Source: Bacillota bacterium
GTDB taxonomy: Bacteria > Bacillota > Clostridia > Christensenellales > CAG-138
Reading direction: 5' to 3'
Assembly: GCA_023461495.1 (NCBI GenBank)
Contig: JAEYLA010000237.1
Location: forward strand, 1 to 14,648
DNA length: 14,648 nt
Below, piece after piece: positions 1-7,155 of this stretch. The position numbers and the translations under genes were made by a program. The stretch's first letter is position 1; each line of letters begins with the position of its first letter. Below the pieces are notes generated by a model. It worked only from the letters and a program-made list of their open reading frames with translations. It did no database searches and was not told the origin of the DNA.

Positions 1-222
1 TTCAATCTTGCCGCGAAGCGGGAGGAAAGCAAGGCCAAGCATGTGGTGCGCTCGCTCTTTCATTACTATATGGAGCGTATGGATCGGCTTCCGCCGGAGT
101 TTCTCACGAACGCGCCGGAGGATGGAAAAGAGCGTGTTGTTGCAGACTGGATCGCCTGTATGACAGACCGGTACGCCATCAATCTTTACAAGCGGTTGTT
201 TGTGCCTGAGGAATGGATTTAA
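1..222 (+). CDS. dgt: dGTPase-like HD-domain triphosphohydrolase, C-terminal fragment (5' partial)
   Basis: This is the last 73 codons of a gene that starts before the window; the frame stays open from base 1 to TAA at 220-222. The visible tail contains VADWIACMTDRYA followed by LYKRLFVPEEW. That pattern is typical of the C-terminus of deoxyguanosinetriphosphate triphosphohydrolase-like proteins, which hydrolyse dGTP (or other dNTPs) to the nucleoside and tripolyphosphate in the cytoplasm. The HD metal-binding motifs lie outside the window, so catalytic integrity cannot be judged. In many Clostridia a dgt-family gene lies directly upstream of dnaG, as here, and this supports the call. The gap to dnaG is about 100 bp and holds a candidate promoter, so the two need not be strictly co-transcribed. 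The family call is fairly secure; the substrate is not. Confidence 0.8.
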   Translation, partial: FNLAAKREESKAKHVVRSLFHYYMERMDRLPPEFLTNAPEDGKERVVADWIACMTDRYAINLYKRLFVPEEWI

Positions 223-240
223 TTTATTTTCATCTGTTAG

Positions 241-269
241 GCAGGAATCCGTACAAATGTACCGAATAT
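241..269 (+). promoter_or_regulatory. Candidate sigma-H promoter upstream of dnaG-rpoD
   Basis: The -35 element GCAGGAATC (241-249) matches the sigma-H consensus RnAGGAwWW at all but the last base. After an 11-bp spacer, ACCGAATAT (261-269) matches RnnGAATww completely. The 11-12 bp spacing is the one known for Bacillus sigma-H. TATATT (267-272) could instead be a sigma-A -10, but no acceptable -35 lies 16-18 bp upstream of it. Known background: the Bacillus subtilis sigA operon has a sigma-H promoter used at the onset of sporulation, so the location makes biological sense. The match is read by eye and has not been tested. Confidence 0.55.
251..262. repeat. Short palindrome GTACA-aa-TGTAC in the dnaG promoter spacer
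   Basis: A perfect 5-bp inverted repeat separated by AA fills the spacer between the candidate sigma-H -35 and -10 elements. It could be an operator for a dimeric regulator, or chance. No regulator can be assigned from the sequence. Confidence 0.3.
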
Positions 270-322
270 ATTAGGGCGTTGCCCAAAGGGATTGTCCAGT
301 GTTCGGGAAGGAAGGGGGAAAA

Positions 323-2110
323 ATGGCGCGGTTTAACGAAACGTGGATGGAGACATTGCTGAGTAAAAACGATATTGTTTCCCTCGTTTCCTCTTATGTC
401 GCGTTGCGCCCCAAGGGAAAAAAACTGTGGGGCCTCTGCCCGTTCCACAATGAAAAAACGCCCTCCTTTTCCGTTTCGCCGGACCGGCAGCTCTATTATT
501 GCTTTGGCTGCGGCGCCGGCGGCGGTATCGTGCAGTTTGCAATGGAAATGGAGAAGCTTCCTTACACGGAGGCCATTGCGTTTTTGGCGCAGCGCGTTAA
601 TATGGAGCTTCCGCAGGAAACGGATGACGAAGCCCTGCGGCAGGAGCGCGCGAAGCGGGAGCGGCTGTATGCTGCGGCAAAGGCGGCCGCAGAATTTTTT
701 CACAAGGCTCTGTTATCGGAAGAGGGCGCGTTTGCCCGCGCTTACCTCGCAAACAGGGGGCTGGACGCAGCGATCGTCACCCGCTTTGGCATCGGGTATG
801 CGCCGGATTCGTGGGACAGGCTGATGAAGCACCTGCTCGCGGAAGGGTTTTTGGAAGACGAGCTTGTGGAAGCAGGCTTGCTTGTAAAAAACGCCAAGAG
901 CGGCCGCGTGTATGACGCCTACCGCAATCGGGTAACATTTCCCATCATAGGCACAAATGGGCGTGTTTTGGGGTTTGGCGCGCGTACAATGGGGAATGAT
1001 ACTCCAAAGTACATCAACACCGGTGACACGCCGATTTACAGCAAGCGGCACAATCTTTACGCGCTCAACCTGCTAAAGGGCGCAAAGATATCCGATATTG
1101 TGCTGGTGGAAGGGTATATGGACGTCATCAGCCTGTATGCGGCGGGGGTGACCAACGCGGTGGCTTCGCTTGGAACCTCGCTCACACAGCAGCAGGCGCG
1201 TTTGATGGCGCGGTATGCGTCCACCGTCTACATCGCCTACGACGGCGACGCTGCGGGCCAGAACGCTACGTTGCGCGGGCTTGACATCCTCGTGGCGGAA
1301 GGGCTCAAGGTGCGTGTCATCACATTGCCGGATGGGATCGACCCGGACGACTTTGCGCGCAAATACGGCAAGGATGCCTTTGACAAGCTGCGCGATTCGG
1401 CGCTTACGCTCAATGCGTTTAAGCTGATGCGCATGGCGACAGCGTATAATCTTGGCACCGAGGACGGGCGGGAGGAATATGCCCGGGCGGGCTGCCGATT
1501 TATTGCGGGGCTTGAGCCTGTGGAACGCGACAGGTACTATGTTGCGCTTGCACGCAGTACCGGCTTTACCGTAGAAGCGTTGCGCGCGCAGGGAGATCAG
1601 GCAACGCCCGGGAAGCAGCAGGAAACGCTGCGTTTTCGCAAGGAGAACAGGGGGCGCAGGCAGGGAGAGACGTCGCCAAGGCAGGTAGCCGAGCTTTCTT
1701 TGCTGCGGGCCATGCTGCAGGATGATACGGCGGTAGAAAAGGTAAAGGTCTGCGGGTTAGCGCTTGAACATGCGTTTACCAATGAGGTATACCGTATCGC
1801 GGCGCAGGCGTTGATGGATGCTTATTTAAATGACGCAAAGCCCGATCTTGCACTGCTGTTAAGCGGGCTTTCGCCGGAGGAAACGCAGCAGCTCTCGGGG
1901 GCGTTTGAGGCGGAGACACCGTCGGCAGATCCTTTGAAGCTGGCCGACGACAGCATTCTTCGTATCCGGTTGCTGGATACGGAAGAGGAGATCAGCCAAC
2001 TGCGTGCGCGCTCAATTGGCGGGGAGATTCCGCTTGCGGAAAAACTCGCTTTGGCAAAGCGTATAGCGGAGCTGGACAACATGCGCAGGCAGCTGCGCAT
2101 GCAGCAATAG
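323..2110 (+). CDS. dnaG: DNA primase DnaG
   Basis: DnaG synthesises the RNA primers that start leading- and lagging-strand DNA synthesis and docks on the replicative helicase. The protein has 595 residues, a usual length for the family. Residues 39-63 form the CHC2 zinc-binding domain (C39, H42, C60, C63; CPFHNEKTPSF then CFGCGAGG). The catalytic TOPRIM domain follows, with the conserved glutamate in EGYMDV (E263) and the DGD acidic pair D307/D309 in YDGDAAGQNA. A less conserved helical helicase-binding region fills roughly residues 460-595. I chose ATG 323 because a purine-rich site (GGAAGGAAGGGGG) lies just upstream; an in-frame GTG at 299 has no such site. rpoD follows after 30 bp, giving the classic dnaG-rpoD pair of the macromolecular synthesis operon. 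All key residues are present. Confidence 0.97.
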   Translation: MARFNETWMETLLSKNDIVSLVSSYVALRPKGKKLWGLCPFHNEKTPSFSVSPDRQLYYCFGCGAGGGIVQFAMEMEKLPYTEAIAFLAQRVNMELPQETDDEALRQERAKRERLYAAAKAAAEFFHKALLSEEGAFARAYLANRGLDAAIVTRFGIGYAPDSWDRLMKHLLAEGFLEDELVEAGLLVKNAKSGRVYDAYRNRVTFPIIGTNGRVLGFGARTMGNDTPKYINTGDTPIYSKRHNLYALNLLKGAKISDIVLVEGYMDVISLYAAGVTNAVASLGTSLTQQQARLMARYASTVYIAYDGDAAGQNATLRGLDILVAEGLKVRVITLPDGIDPDDFARKYGKDAFDKLRDSALTLNAFKLMRMATAYNLGTEDGREEYARAGCRFIAGLEPVERDRYYVALARSTGFTVEALRAQGDQATPGKQQETLRFRKENRGRRQGETSPRQVAELSLLRAMLQDDTAVEKVKVCGLALEHAFTNEVYRIAAQALMDAYLNDAKPDLALLLSGLSPEETQQLSGAFEAETPSADPLKLADDSILRIRLLDTEEEISQLRARSIGGEIPLAEKLALAKRIAELDNMRRQLRMQQ

Positions 2111-2140
2111 AATAAATAGGGAAAAAGGAGGGGACATTCT

Positions 2141-3220
2141 TTGGAGATCAAAGAACCCCGCATGAAGAAAATCAACGATCTGTTGGAAAAAGGCAAATCC
2201 AAGGGCGTGCTGACCTATAAGGAAATTATGGACGCCCTGGAAGAGCAGGAGATGGATCAAGAACAGGTCGAGGGCGTTTATGATAGAATCGAAGCGCTCA
2301 ATATCGATGTTGTAGAGGACGTGGAGCTTCCGCCGGACATCAGCGAAGAGATTGCCGCCATTGAAACGGAGCTCGCGGTATCCGAAGGCCTCAATATCGA
2401 TGATCCGGTTCGCATGTACCTCAAGGAGATTGGTAAAGTTCCTCTTTTAACCGCGGTTGAGGAAGTGGAAATTGCCCAGCGCATGGCCGAAGGAGATCAG
2501 GACGCCAAGCAGCAGCTTGCGGAAGCGAACCTGAGGCTGGTGGTTTCTATTGCAAAACGCTACGTCGGGCGCGGCATGCTGTTTTTGGATTTGATCCAGG
2601 AGGGCAACCTTGGCCTTATCAAAGCCGTAGAAAAGTTTGACTATCGCAAGGGATACAAATTTTCCACCTATGCGACATGGTGGATCAGGCAGGCGATTAC
2701 AAGGGCAATTGCGGACCAGGCGCGTACCATCCGCATCCCTGTACATATGGTAGAGACCATTAATAAGCTCATCCGCGTCAACCGCCAGCTGCTCCAGGAA
2801 TACGGGCGTGACCCCCGGCCCGATGAGATCGCCAAGGAAATGGGGATTACGGAAGATAAGGTCCGAGAGATTATCAAAATTGCACAGGAACCCGTATCGC
2901 TCGAAACGCCGATCGGCGAGGAGGAAGACAGCCACCTTGGGGACTTTATTCCCGATGATGATGCCCCGGCGCCGGCGGAAGTGGTGGCGGGCACCCTGTT
3001 GAAAGAGCAGTTGATGGATGTGCTGGACACGCTCACCACACGGGAAGAAAAAGTGCTGCGGCTGCGCTTTGGCCTTGACGATGGAAAGGCGCGCACGCTT
3101 GAGGAAGTTGGGCGTGAGTTTGCGGTGACCAGAGAACGTATCCGTCAGATTGAAGCGAAGGCGCTCCGAAAGCTCCGGCATCCGAGCCGCAGCAAGAAGC
3201 TCAAGGATTTTTTAGAATAA
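2141..3220 (+). CDS. rpoD: Primary sigma factor RpoD (SigA)
   Basis: This is the housekeeping RNA polymerase sigma factor, which recognises -10/-35 promoters of growth genes. The 359 residues show a short N-terminal region 1.1 (about 8-60), region 1.2 (DDPVRMYLKEIG, 88-99), region 2 with NLRLVVSIAKRY and the -10-binding segment FSTYATWWIRQAITRAI (174-190), region 3, and region 4.2 with the -35-binding helix-turn-helix (TLEEVGREFAVTRERIRQIE, 319-338). The length is normal for a Firmicute SigA. The start is TTG 2141, because AGGAGG at 2126-2131 is 9 bp away; the in-frame ATG at 2162 is about 30 bp from that site. The gene follows dnaG closely and is closed by a strong terminator. It is probably transcribed with dnaG and may get extra transcription from the candidate sigma-H promoter upstream. 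Confidence 0.98.
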   Translation: MEIKEPRMKKINDLLEKGKSKGVLTYKEIMDALEEQEMDQEQVEGVYDRIEALNIDVVEDVELPPDISEEIAAIETELAVSEGLNIDDPVRMYLKEIGKVPLLTAVEEVEIAQRMAEGDQDAKQQLAEANLRLVVSIAKRYVGRGMLFLDLIQEGNLGLIKAVEKFDYRKGYKFSTYATWWIRQAITRAIADQARTIRIPVHMVETINKLIRVNRQLLQEYGRDPRPDEIAKEMGITEDKVREIIKIAQEPVSLETPIGEEEDSHLGDFIPDDDAPAPAEVVAGTLLKEQLMDVLDTLTTREEKVLRLRFGLDDGKARTLEEVGREFAVTRERIRQIEAKALRKLRHPSRSKKLKDFLE

Positions 3221-3234
3221 ATCGAATAAGACAA

Positions 3235-3277
3235 CCACAAAAAAACGATTGGGACATGCCCAATCGTTTTTTTGTGG
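3235..3277. terminator. Bidirectional intrinsic terminator between rpoD and the methyltransferase gene
   Basis: A perfect 19-bp inverted repeat (arms 3235-3253 and 3259-3277, loop ACATG) has a core CGATTGGG/CCCAATCG flanked by seven A on the left and seven T on the right. The hairpin therefore has a U-tract in both directions and should stop the rpoD transcript and the convergent minus-strand transcript. Confidence 0.93.
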
Positions 3278-3318
3278 TCCAATTTCACCGCAGTGTTCTT
3301 TTGCTTTCGAGGATCGCG

Positions 3319-4518
3319 TTATTCCGCCAGCGGGAAAAAGCTTTGCCTGCCCTCTGCGTCCACAGCCTGCAGTACAGGCGCTTTGCAGACGGGCATGGAG
3401 AGCGTGAGCGGAAGCGCGGGCGTATAGATAAAAGAAGCAGGGTGGAATATGCCGTCCTGCACATTGCCGATTGCACAGTAAACAAGCGGGGATACATCGG
3501 GGGCTTCATAGCGCTGTACCATGCATGTAACGGAATCCATATGCCTCGTAAACTCTGCGTGTACGGGTGCATGAGGCATGCAGGCAGGGAAGGACAGCGT
3601 TAACGGCTGTGCCGCTTCAAAGAGGCTGACCGGATTATGCAGTGTTGTGAGCCGTTTTCTAAGCGCATAGAGCGCAAAGGGGGAGCTGTCGCTTACAAGA
3701 AACTGCCGTCCCATCTGCGAGGCGACGGCGGCGGTGGTGCCGCTGCCGGAAAAGAAGTCCGCCACAACATCCCCGGGCCGTGAAGAAACGCCGATGATGC
3801 GCCGTAAGAGCGCTTCCGGCTTTTGGGTGGCGTAGCCGTTGCGCTCCGGGTCACGCTGATGCAGGTGCTCAATGTCCGTCCATACATCGCTGGGGTAAAC
3901 CAGCTGTTCCTCATGATACTGGTAGAGCTTTCCGCCTGAGCGGATGGAATAGGTGACACGCCCTTTTTCATCTATGGTGCGTTTCATATGATTGCGGCGC
4001 TCGGGGCCGCGCGGAACCCCTGCGGCTTCAATATGAAAATAGCATTCACGGGATTTGCGGTAGAAAAGAATCGTATCGTGCTTGCGGGAAAAATGGCGCG
4101 TGCTGCGTCCGCCCGAACGGTACATCCAGATGATTTCATTCATAAAGTTCTGTTCGCCGAATATGCCGTCAAGCATCAGCTTTAAAGGTGCCGCCATCCG
4201 GTAGTCGACATGCAGGTAAAGCGAGCCCGTCCGGTGCAAAAGTTCCCGGCAGCATGTCAGGATAGGGCGCAGAAAATCGAGATACGCTTCCCCTGTAAGG
4301 ATATCCGAATAGGCAGGACGCGCAATGCTGGTACGGCCAATCTGCATGCGAAACAGGTCGCCGGTGGCAAAGGGCGGATCAAGATAAATCAGCTGTATGC
4401 CTTCCGCGCGGCTTTTCAGGAACGATTGCATAAGTTCTTCCGAGCGGCCAAGATAAAATGTGCCCGGGCCACCGCTTGGGTGCAGTTCGCCGGTTACAAA
4501 AGCTCCATTCGGCATCAT
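3319..4518 (-). CDS. Solitary site-specific DNA methyltransferase (N6-adenine or N4-cytosine, beta class)
   Basis: This 399-residue protein should transfer a methyl group from S-adenosylmethionine to an exocyclic amino group in DNA. Catalytic motif IV is DPPF (47-50, in LIYLDPPFATG). A motif-X-like TQKPEALLRRII (231-242) follows, then the SAM-binding motif I FFSGSGTT (255-262). The order IV, then X and I, is that of beta-class amino-methyltransferases related to type III Mod and many solitary or phage enzymes. The segment between about 130 and 230 is the likely target-recognition part. Residues from about 300 to 399 extend past the usual core and contain PLTLS twice (305-309 and 370-374). The start is one of two adjacent ATG codons behind AAAGGGG. 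No restriction endonuclease gene is visible nearby, so this is probably an orphan enzyme. Base and whether it marks adenine or cytosine cannot be read from the sequence. Confidence 0.85.
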   Translation of the reverse strand: MMPNGAFVTGELHPSGGPGTFYLGRSEELMQSFLKSRAEGIQLIYLDPPFATGDLFRMQIGRTSIARPAYSDILTGEAYLDFLRPILTCCRELLHRTGSLYLHVDYRMAAPLKLMLDGIFGEQNFMNEIIWMYRSGGRSTRHFSRKHDTILFYRKSRECYFHIEAAGVPRGPERRNHMKRTIDEKGRVTYSIRSGGKLYQYHEEQLVYPSDVWTDIEHLHQRDPERNGYATQKPEALLRRIIGVSSRPGDVVADFFSGSGTTAAVASQMGRQFLVSDSSPFALYALRKRLTTLHNPVSLFEAAQPLTLSFPACMPHAPVHAEFTRHMDSVTCMVQRYEAPDVSPLVYCAIGNVQDGIFHPASFIYTPALPLTLSMPVCKAPVLQAVDAEGRQSFFPLAE

Positions 4519-4562
4519 AGGCGCCCCTTTCTGAAAAACTGGCGGTGCTTCAATTCCAAAAA

Positions 4563-4585
4563 CAAAAAATCGGGCAAGCCGCCCG
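4563..4585 (-). terminator. Intrinsic terminator of the GntR gene
   Basis: On the minus strand CGGGC-ggctt-GCCCG forms a short all-GC stem followed by A and six T. It begins a few bases after the stop of the GntR gene and before the methyltransferase start, so it should at least partly separate the two transcripts. The stem is only 5 bp, so read-through is possible. Confidence 0.6.
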
Positions 4586-4591
4586 CATGTA

Positions 4592-5248
4592 TTATTCTAC
4601 TGCCGTGTAGGAATGCGCGGCGGTCAGAATGTGCTGCTCCATACAAAGCTTGGCGCGCTCGGCGTCATGCGCGCAAAGTGCGGCGTAAATTTCTTTGTGT
4701 TCCTCCAGCGATTTTGGCGTGCGCGCCGGGGACATCAGCGAGTGCTTCCGCGCGTGCTGCGCGTTTTGATGCAGCGAAACCAATATATGCTTGAGCGTGC
4801 GCGAGCTGGACGCGCCGAATATGATTTCATGAAACTCCGAGTCAAGCCGCGCAAGATTGACCGAATCATTCCTGCGGGTATAGAGCTCCATCAGCTCTAC
4901 CAACTCGCCAAGCTGATCCAGCTGCGCTTGTTTGATCCGCTGCGCCGCCCAGAATGCGGCAAGGCCCTCAAGCTGCAGGCGGATGGTATAAATATCGTTG
5001 ATGTCTTCCTGCGAAATTCCCTTTACGACGACGCCGCGGTTGGGGATGGATTCCGCCAGGTCTTCAAGTTCAAGCTGCTTGAGGGCTTCACGTATAGGGG
5101 TACGGCTTACGCCAAGCTCTTCGGCGAGTTTGGTTTCCACCAGATAATCGCCGGATTGATAACGGCCTTCAATAATGCCGTCCCGGATATATTTGAACAC
5201 CTTCGCGCTGAGCGAATGGTGATCGCGCGTATCAAAAATATTAGACAT
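4592..5248 (-). CDS. GntR-family transcriptional regulator, FadR/FCD subfamily
   Basis: This is a 218-residue ligand-responsive DNA-binding protein. The N-terminal winged helix spans about residues 10-75 and shows the GntR signature LAEELGVSRTPIREALKQLE (41-60). The C-terminal part is an all-helical FCD domain that normally binds a carboxylate effector through a metal. Its expected ligands are all present: D136 and H140 in DSEFH, H184 and H206. Length is typical. The start ATG has GAGAGG just upstream. It is divergent from spoIIIAA and upstream of the methyltransferase on the same strand, with a terminator between. GntR proteins often control themselves and neighbours, but no metabolic operon sits beside this one, so its effector and targets cannot be inferred. 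An inverted repeat at 5277-5296 is a candidate autoregulatory operator. Confidence 0.93.
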   Translation of the reverse strand: MSNIFDTRDHHSLSAKVFKYIRDGIIEGRYQSGDYLVETKLAEELGVSRTPIREALKQLELEDLAESIPNRGVVVKGISQEDINDIYTIRLQLEGLAAFWAAQRIKQAQLDQLGELVELMELYTRRNDSVNLARLDSEFHEIIFGASSSRTLKHILVSLHQNAQHARKHSLMSPARTPKSLEEHKEIYAALCAHDAERAKLCMEQHILTAAHSYTAVE

Positions 5249-5276
5249 TCATGCCTCTCAAAAACCAAAAAATGAA

Positions 5277-5296
5277 GCGCATACGCTCGCATGCGC
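5277..5296. promoter_or_regulatory. Inverted repeat, candidate operator of the GntR regulator
   Basis: GCGCAT and ATGCGC form a perfect 6-bp inverted repeat with an 8-bp spacer, 29-48 bp upstream of the GntR start. Such a position suits autoregulation by a dimeric winged-helix protein. It does not match the known FadR operator, and only one copy is seen. Confidence 0.35.
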
Positions 5297-5397
5297 AGAG
5301 CTGCTTTCATCCACAAGTGTACCTTATATTTCCGGCAAAAACAAGGAAAACCTGTATTCGCGCCTTGCATCTGTCAGCGCGGATGTCATTGAAAAAA

Positions 5398-5429
5398 TCA
5401 TTCTGAAACGGTACATCCATACATACACT
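5398..5429 (+). promoter_or_regulatory. Candidate sigma-E-like promoter of the spoIIIA operon
   Basis: CATACATA (5418-5425) overlaps CATACACT (5422-5429). The second fits the sigma-E -10 consensus CATACAmT exactly; the first fits 6 of 8. TCATTCT (5398-5404) resembles the -35 consensus kmATATT (5 of 7) and is 13 bp from CATACATA but 17 bp from CATACACT, so spacing favours the weaker -10. In Bacillus the spoIIIA operon is transcribed by mother-cell sigma-E, so this is the expected promoter class. A start near 5432 would leave a very short leader containing the ribosome binding site. Confidence 0.4.
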
Positions 5430-5446
5430 TGGAACAGAAGGGGGAC

Positions 5447-6424
5447 ATGCTGCAAATGGAAAATCAAGGGAAACACAAACGAGAAAGTTGGAAAACCGCA
5501 CTCTTGCCTCTCTTCCCCGCAAGATTACAGCAGGAGTTGCAAAAAGTTGACGATACGCTCCCGCTTGAAGAAATCCGCATCCGCGCCGGACAGCCGCTCC
5601 AGCTTTGCTACAGTGGCTATGAACGCCTGCTGCAGGCGGTACCCGGCGTTTTAGATTGCGCCGCGATACTTGAACGTGCCTGTGAGCACTCCATTTACGC
5701 ATGGGAGGAAGAACTCAAGAATGGCTTTATTACGTTGCCGGGAGGCTACCGCATGGGGTTGTGCGGCAAAGCGGTGGTAAAGCAGGGGCAGGCGGTTGCG
5801 CAAACGGACATCACATCGCTGAATATCCGCATTTCGCGGGCATGCCCGGGTGCCGCGGATCATGTCATGCCGCTGTTGCTGCGGCGCGAAGGCACGCCTT
5901 ACCCGGCGCTTATCATTTCCCCGCCCGGCTGCGGGAAAACAACGCTGCTGCGCGACATTGTACGCCAGCTTTCCGCAGGGCTTGGGGGCGCTTCGCCCCA
6001 ACGTGTCTGCGTGGTGGATGAGCGTATGGAGATTGCGGGCGCGGTCCGGGGACTTGCGCAGCTTTCTCTGGGACCCAGGACCGATGTGCTTTCCGGGTTT
6101 CCAAAGTGCGAAGGCATCCGGCTTGCCGTGCGCGTGCTCTCGCCCGAGGTAATCGTGACCGATGAACTTGGCACCAAGGCGGAAGCGGACGCCGTACAGG
6201 AGGCCGCGTATTGCGGCGTTGTGACCATTGCAAGCGCGCATGTAAGGGATATCGCCTCACTTTCAAAAAGACGCGCTCTTATGGAACTGGTGGAAAGCGG
6301 CGTATTTGAACGCGTGGTGCTATTGGGAAGAGAGGACGGCCGTGTCGGCTGTGTGGCCGGTATATGGGATGGGGCGCTAAAAGCGCTGCCGTTACAGGGG
6401 AGGGGACGGGTATGCTCCATATAA
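5447..6424 (+). CDS. spoIIIAA: Stage III sporulation protein AA, secretion-type ATPase
   Basis: SpoIIIAA is the mother-cell ATPase of the SpoIIIA-SpoIIQ channel, related to type II/IV secretion ATPases, and is needed for forespore gene expression after engulfment. The 325-residue protein has Walker A SPPGCGKTTLL (G161-C-G-K164-T-T), an acidic stretch VCVVDERMEIAG after it, and Walker B VIVTDELG (D239, E240). The conserved segment RTDVLSGFPKCEG lies between them. I chose ATG 5447, 5 bp after AGAAGG; ATG 5456 is also possible. A TTG at 5429 extends the frame but lacks a ribosome binding site and overlaps the candidate promoter. It is the first gene of the eight-gene operon, and its last 13 bp overlap spoIIIAB, which suggests translational coupling. 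Confidence 0.95.
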   Translation: MLQMENQGKHKRESWKTALLPLFPARLQQELQKVDDTLPLEEIRIRAGQPLQLCYSGYERLLQAVPGVLDCAAILERACEHSIYAWEEELKNGFITLPGGYRMGLCGKAVVKQGQAVAQTDITSLNIRISRACPGAADHVMPLLLRREGTPYPALIISPPGCGKTTLLRDIVRQLSAGLGGASPQRVCVVDERMEIAGAVRGLAQLSLGPRTDVLSGFPKCEGIRLAVRVLSPEVIVTDELGTKAEADAVQEAAYCGVVTIASAHVRDIASLSKRRALMELVESGVFERVVLLGREDGRVGCVAGIWDGALKALPLQGRGRVCSI

Positions 6425-6927
6425 TCGCAATGCTGAGCGTATTTGCCGGCTGCGCGTTTGCCGGCATCCGTGCTTCTTCCAATCTGCGTTTCAGAAAGGA
6501 TACGATGCGCGCGCTTCTTGATGCGCTCACCCGTCTTTCCATGTGGATGGAGTATACGGCCCAGCCGCTTAGATCCCTTGCAAAAAAAGCAAAGACGGAA
6601 GAAACGGCGGTATTCTTTGACGCGTTTATCAAGGCGCTCAAGACTGAGGAAGATGTGCTTTCCGCATGGAAAGCGGCAATGGAGCAAGCGCGCAGGGAAG
6701 ACGCGGGGTTTCACGCACTGCAGGAAGAAGAGCTAGCCATATTGGAAGAATATGCGCAGTCCCTGGGCGGAAGCGACAGGGAGACCCAGGGCAAGAATGC
6801 AGCACTTGCACAGCAAAGGCTTGGCGCCGTGCTCAAAGAGGCGGAGAACATTTATAGAAGCAAAGGGCGCGTTTACCGCTCCATAGGCGTTTTGAGCGGA
6901 ATCGCCGTTGCCATTTTACTGTGGTAA
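6412..6927 (+). CDS. spoIIIAB: Stage III sporulation protein AB
   Basis: SpoIIIAB is a membrane protein related to type II secretion GspF-like platform proteins and works beside the SpoIIIAA ATPase. The 171-residue product has an N-terminal hydrophobic segment (about 2-19), a long helical cytoplasmic part rich in K, E and A, and a C-terminal hydrophobic anchor (about 153-171, IGVLSGIAVAILLW). Length agrees with the Bacillus protein. ATG 6412 was chosen because GGGGAGGGG lies a few bases upstream; the frame is open further up but only inside spoIIIAA. spoIIIAC begins 17 bp after its stop. Confidence 0.93.
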   Translation: MLHIIAMLSVFAGCAFAGIRASSNLRFRKDTMRALLDALTRLSMWMEYTAQPLRSLAKKAKTEETAVFFDAFIKALKTEEDVLSAWKAAMEQARREDAGFHALQEEELAILEEYAQSLGGSDRETQGKNAALAQQRLGAVLKEAENIYRSKGRVYRSIGVLSGIAVAILLW

Positions 6928-6944
6928 AAGGGAAGGGGAATACG

Positions 6945-7142
6945 ATGGATGTAAGTATGCTTTTTAAAATTGCGGGCGTGGGGATCCTCGTGGCGGTCAT
7001 CGCCCAGCTGTTAAAGCAGAGCGGGCGGGACGAGATGGCAACCATAGCCGCAATCGTAGGCCTTGTGATTGGCCTTTTGATGATGATCGATATGATCGGC
7101 AATTTGTTTGAAAGCGTACGGCAGGTATTTCAGCTTTACTAA
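6945..7142 (+). CDS. spoIIIAC: Stage III sporulation protein AC
   Basis: This is a small 65-residue integral membrane protein of the SpoIIIA complex. Two hydrophobic helices (about 4-22 and 32-51) flank a polar turn QLLKQSGRDEMAT, the family pattern. The start ATG 6945 follows GGGAAGGGG; an in-frame GTG at 6921 lies inside the previous gene and has no ribosome binding site. Length is close to the usual 65-68 residues. It lies between spoIIIAB and spoIIIAD in the standard order. Confidence 0.93.
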   Translation: MDVSMLFKIAGVGILVAVIAQLLKQSGRDEMATIAAIVGLVIGLLMMIDMIGNLFESVRQVFQLY

Positions 7143-7155
7143 GGAGGGGCTTCGG

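Noticed and set aside
299..322. GTG 299 as the dnaG start
   Set aside because: It lies upstream of the purine-rich ribosome binding site and adds residues not expected at a DnaG N-terminus; ATG 323 is better placed.
2447..3181. Long open frame on the minus strand opposite rpoD (244 codons)
   Set aside because: It lies wholly antisense to a highly conserved rpoD, has no recognisable domain, and is explained by codon composition.
4613..5275. Open frame of 220 codons on the plus strand opposite the GntR gene
   Set aside because: The minus-strand frame encodes an intact GntR/FCD protein with all expected motifs; the plus frame has no recognisable features.
5899..6714. Minus-strand frame of 271 codons opposite spoIIIAA and spoIIIAB
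   Set aside because: It covers the conserved Walker regions on the other strand and encodes low-complexity, domain-free sequence.
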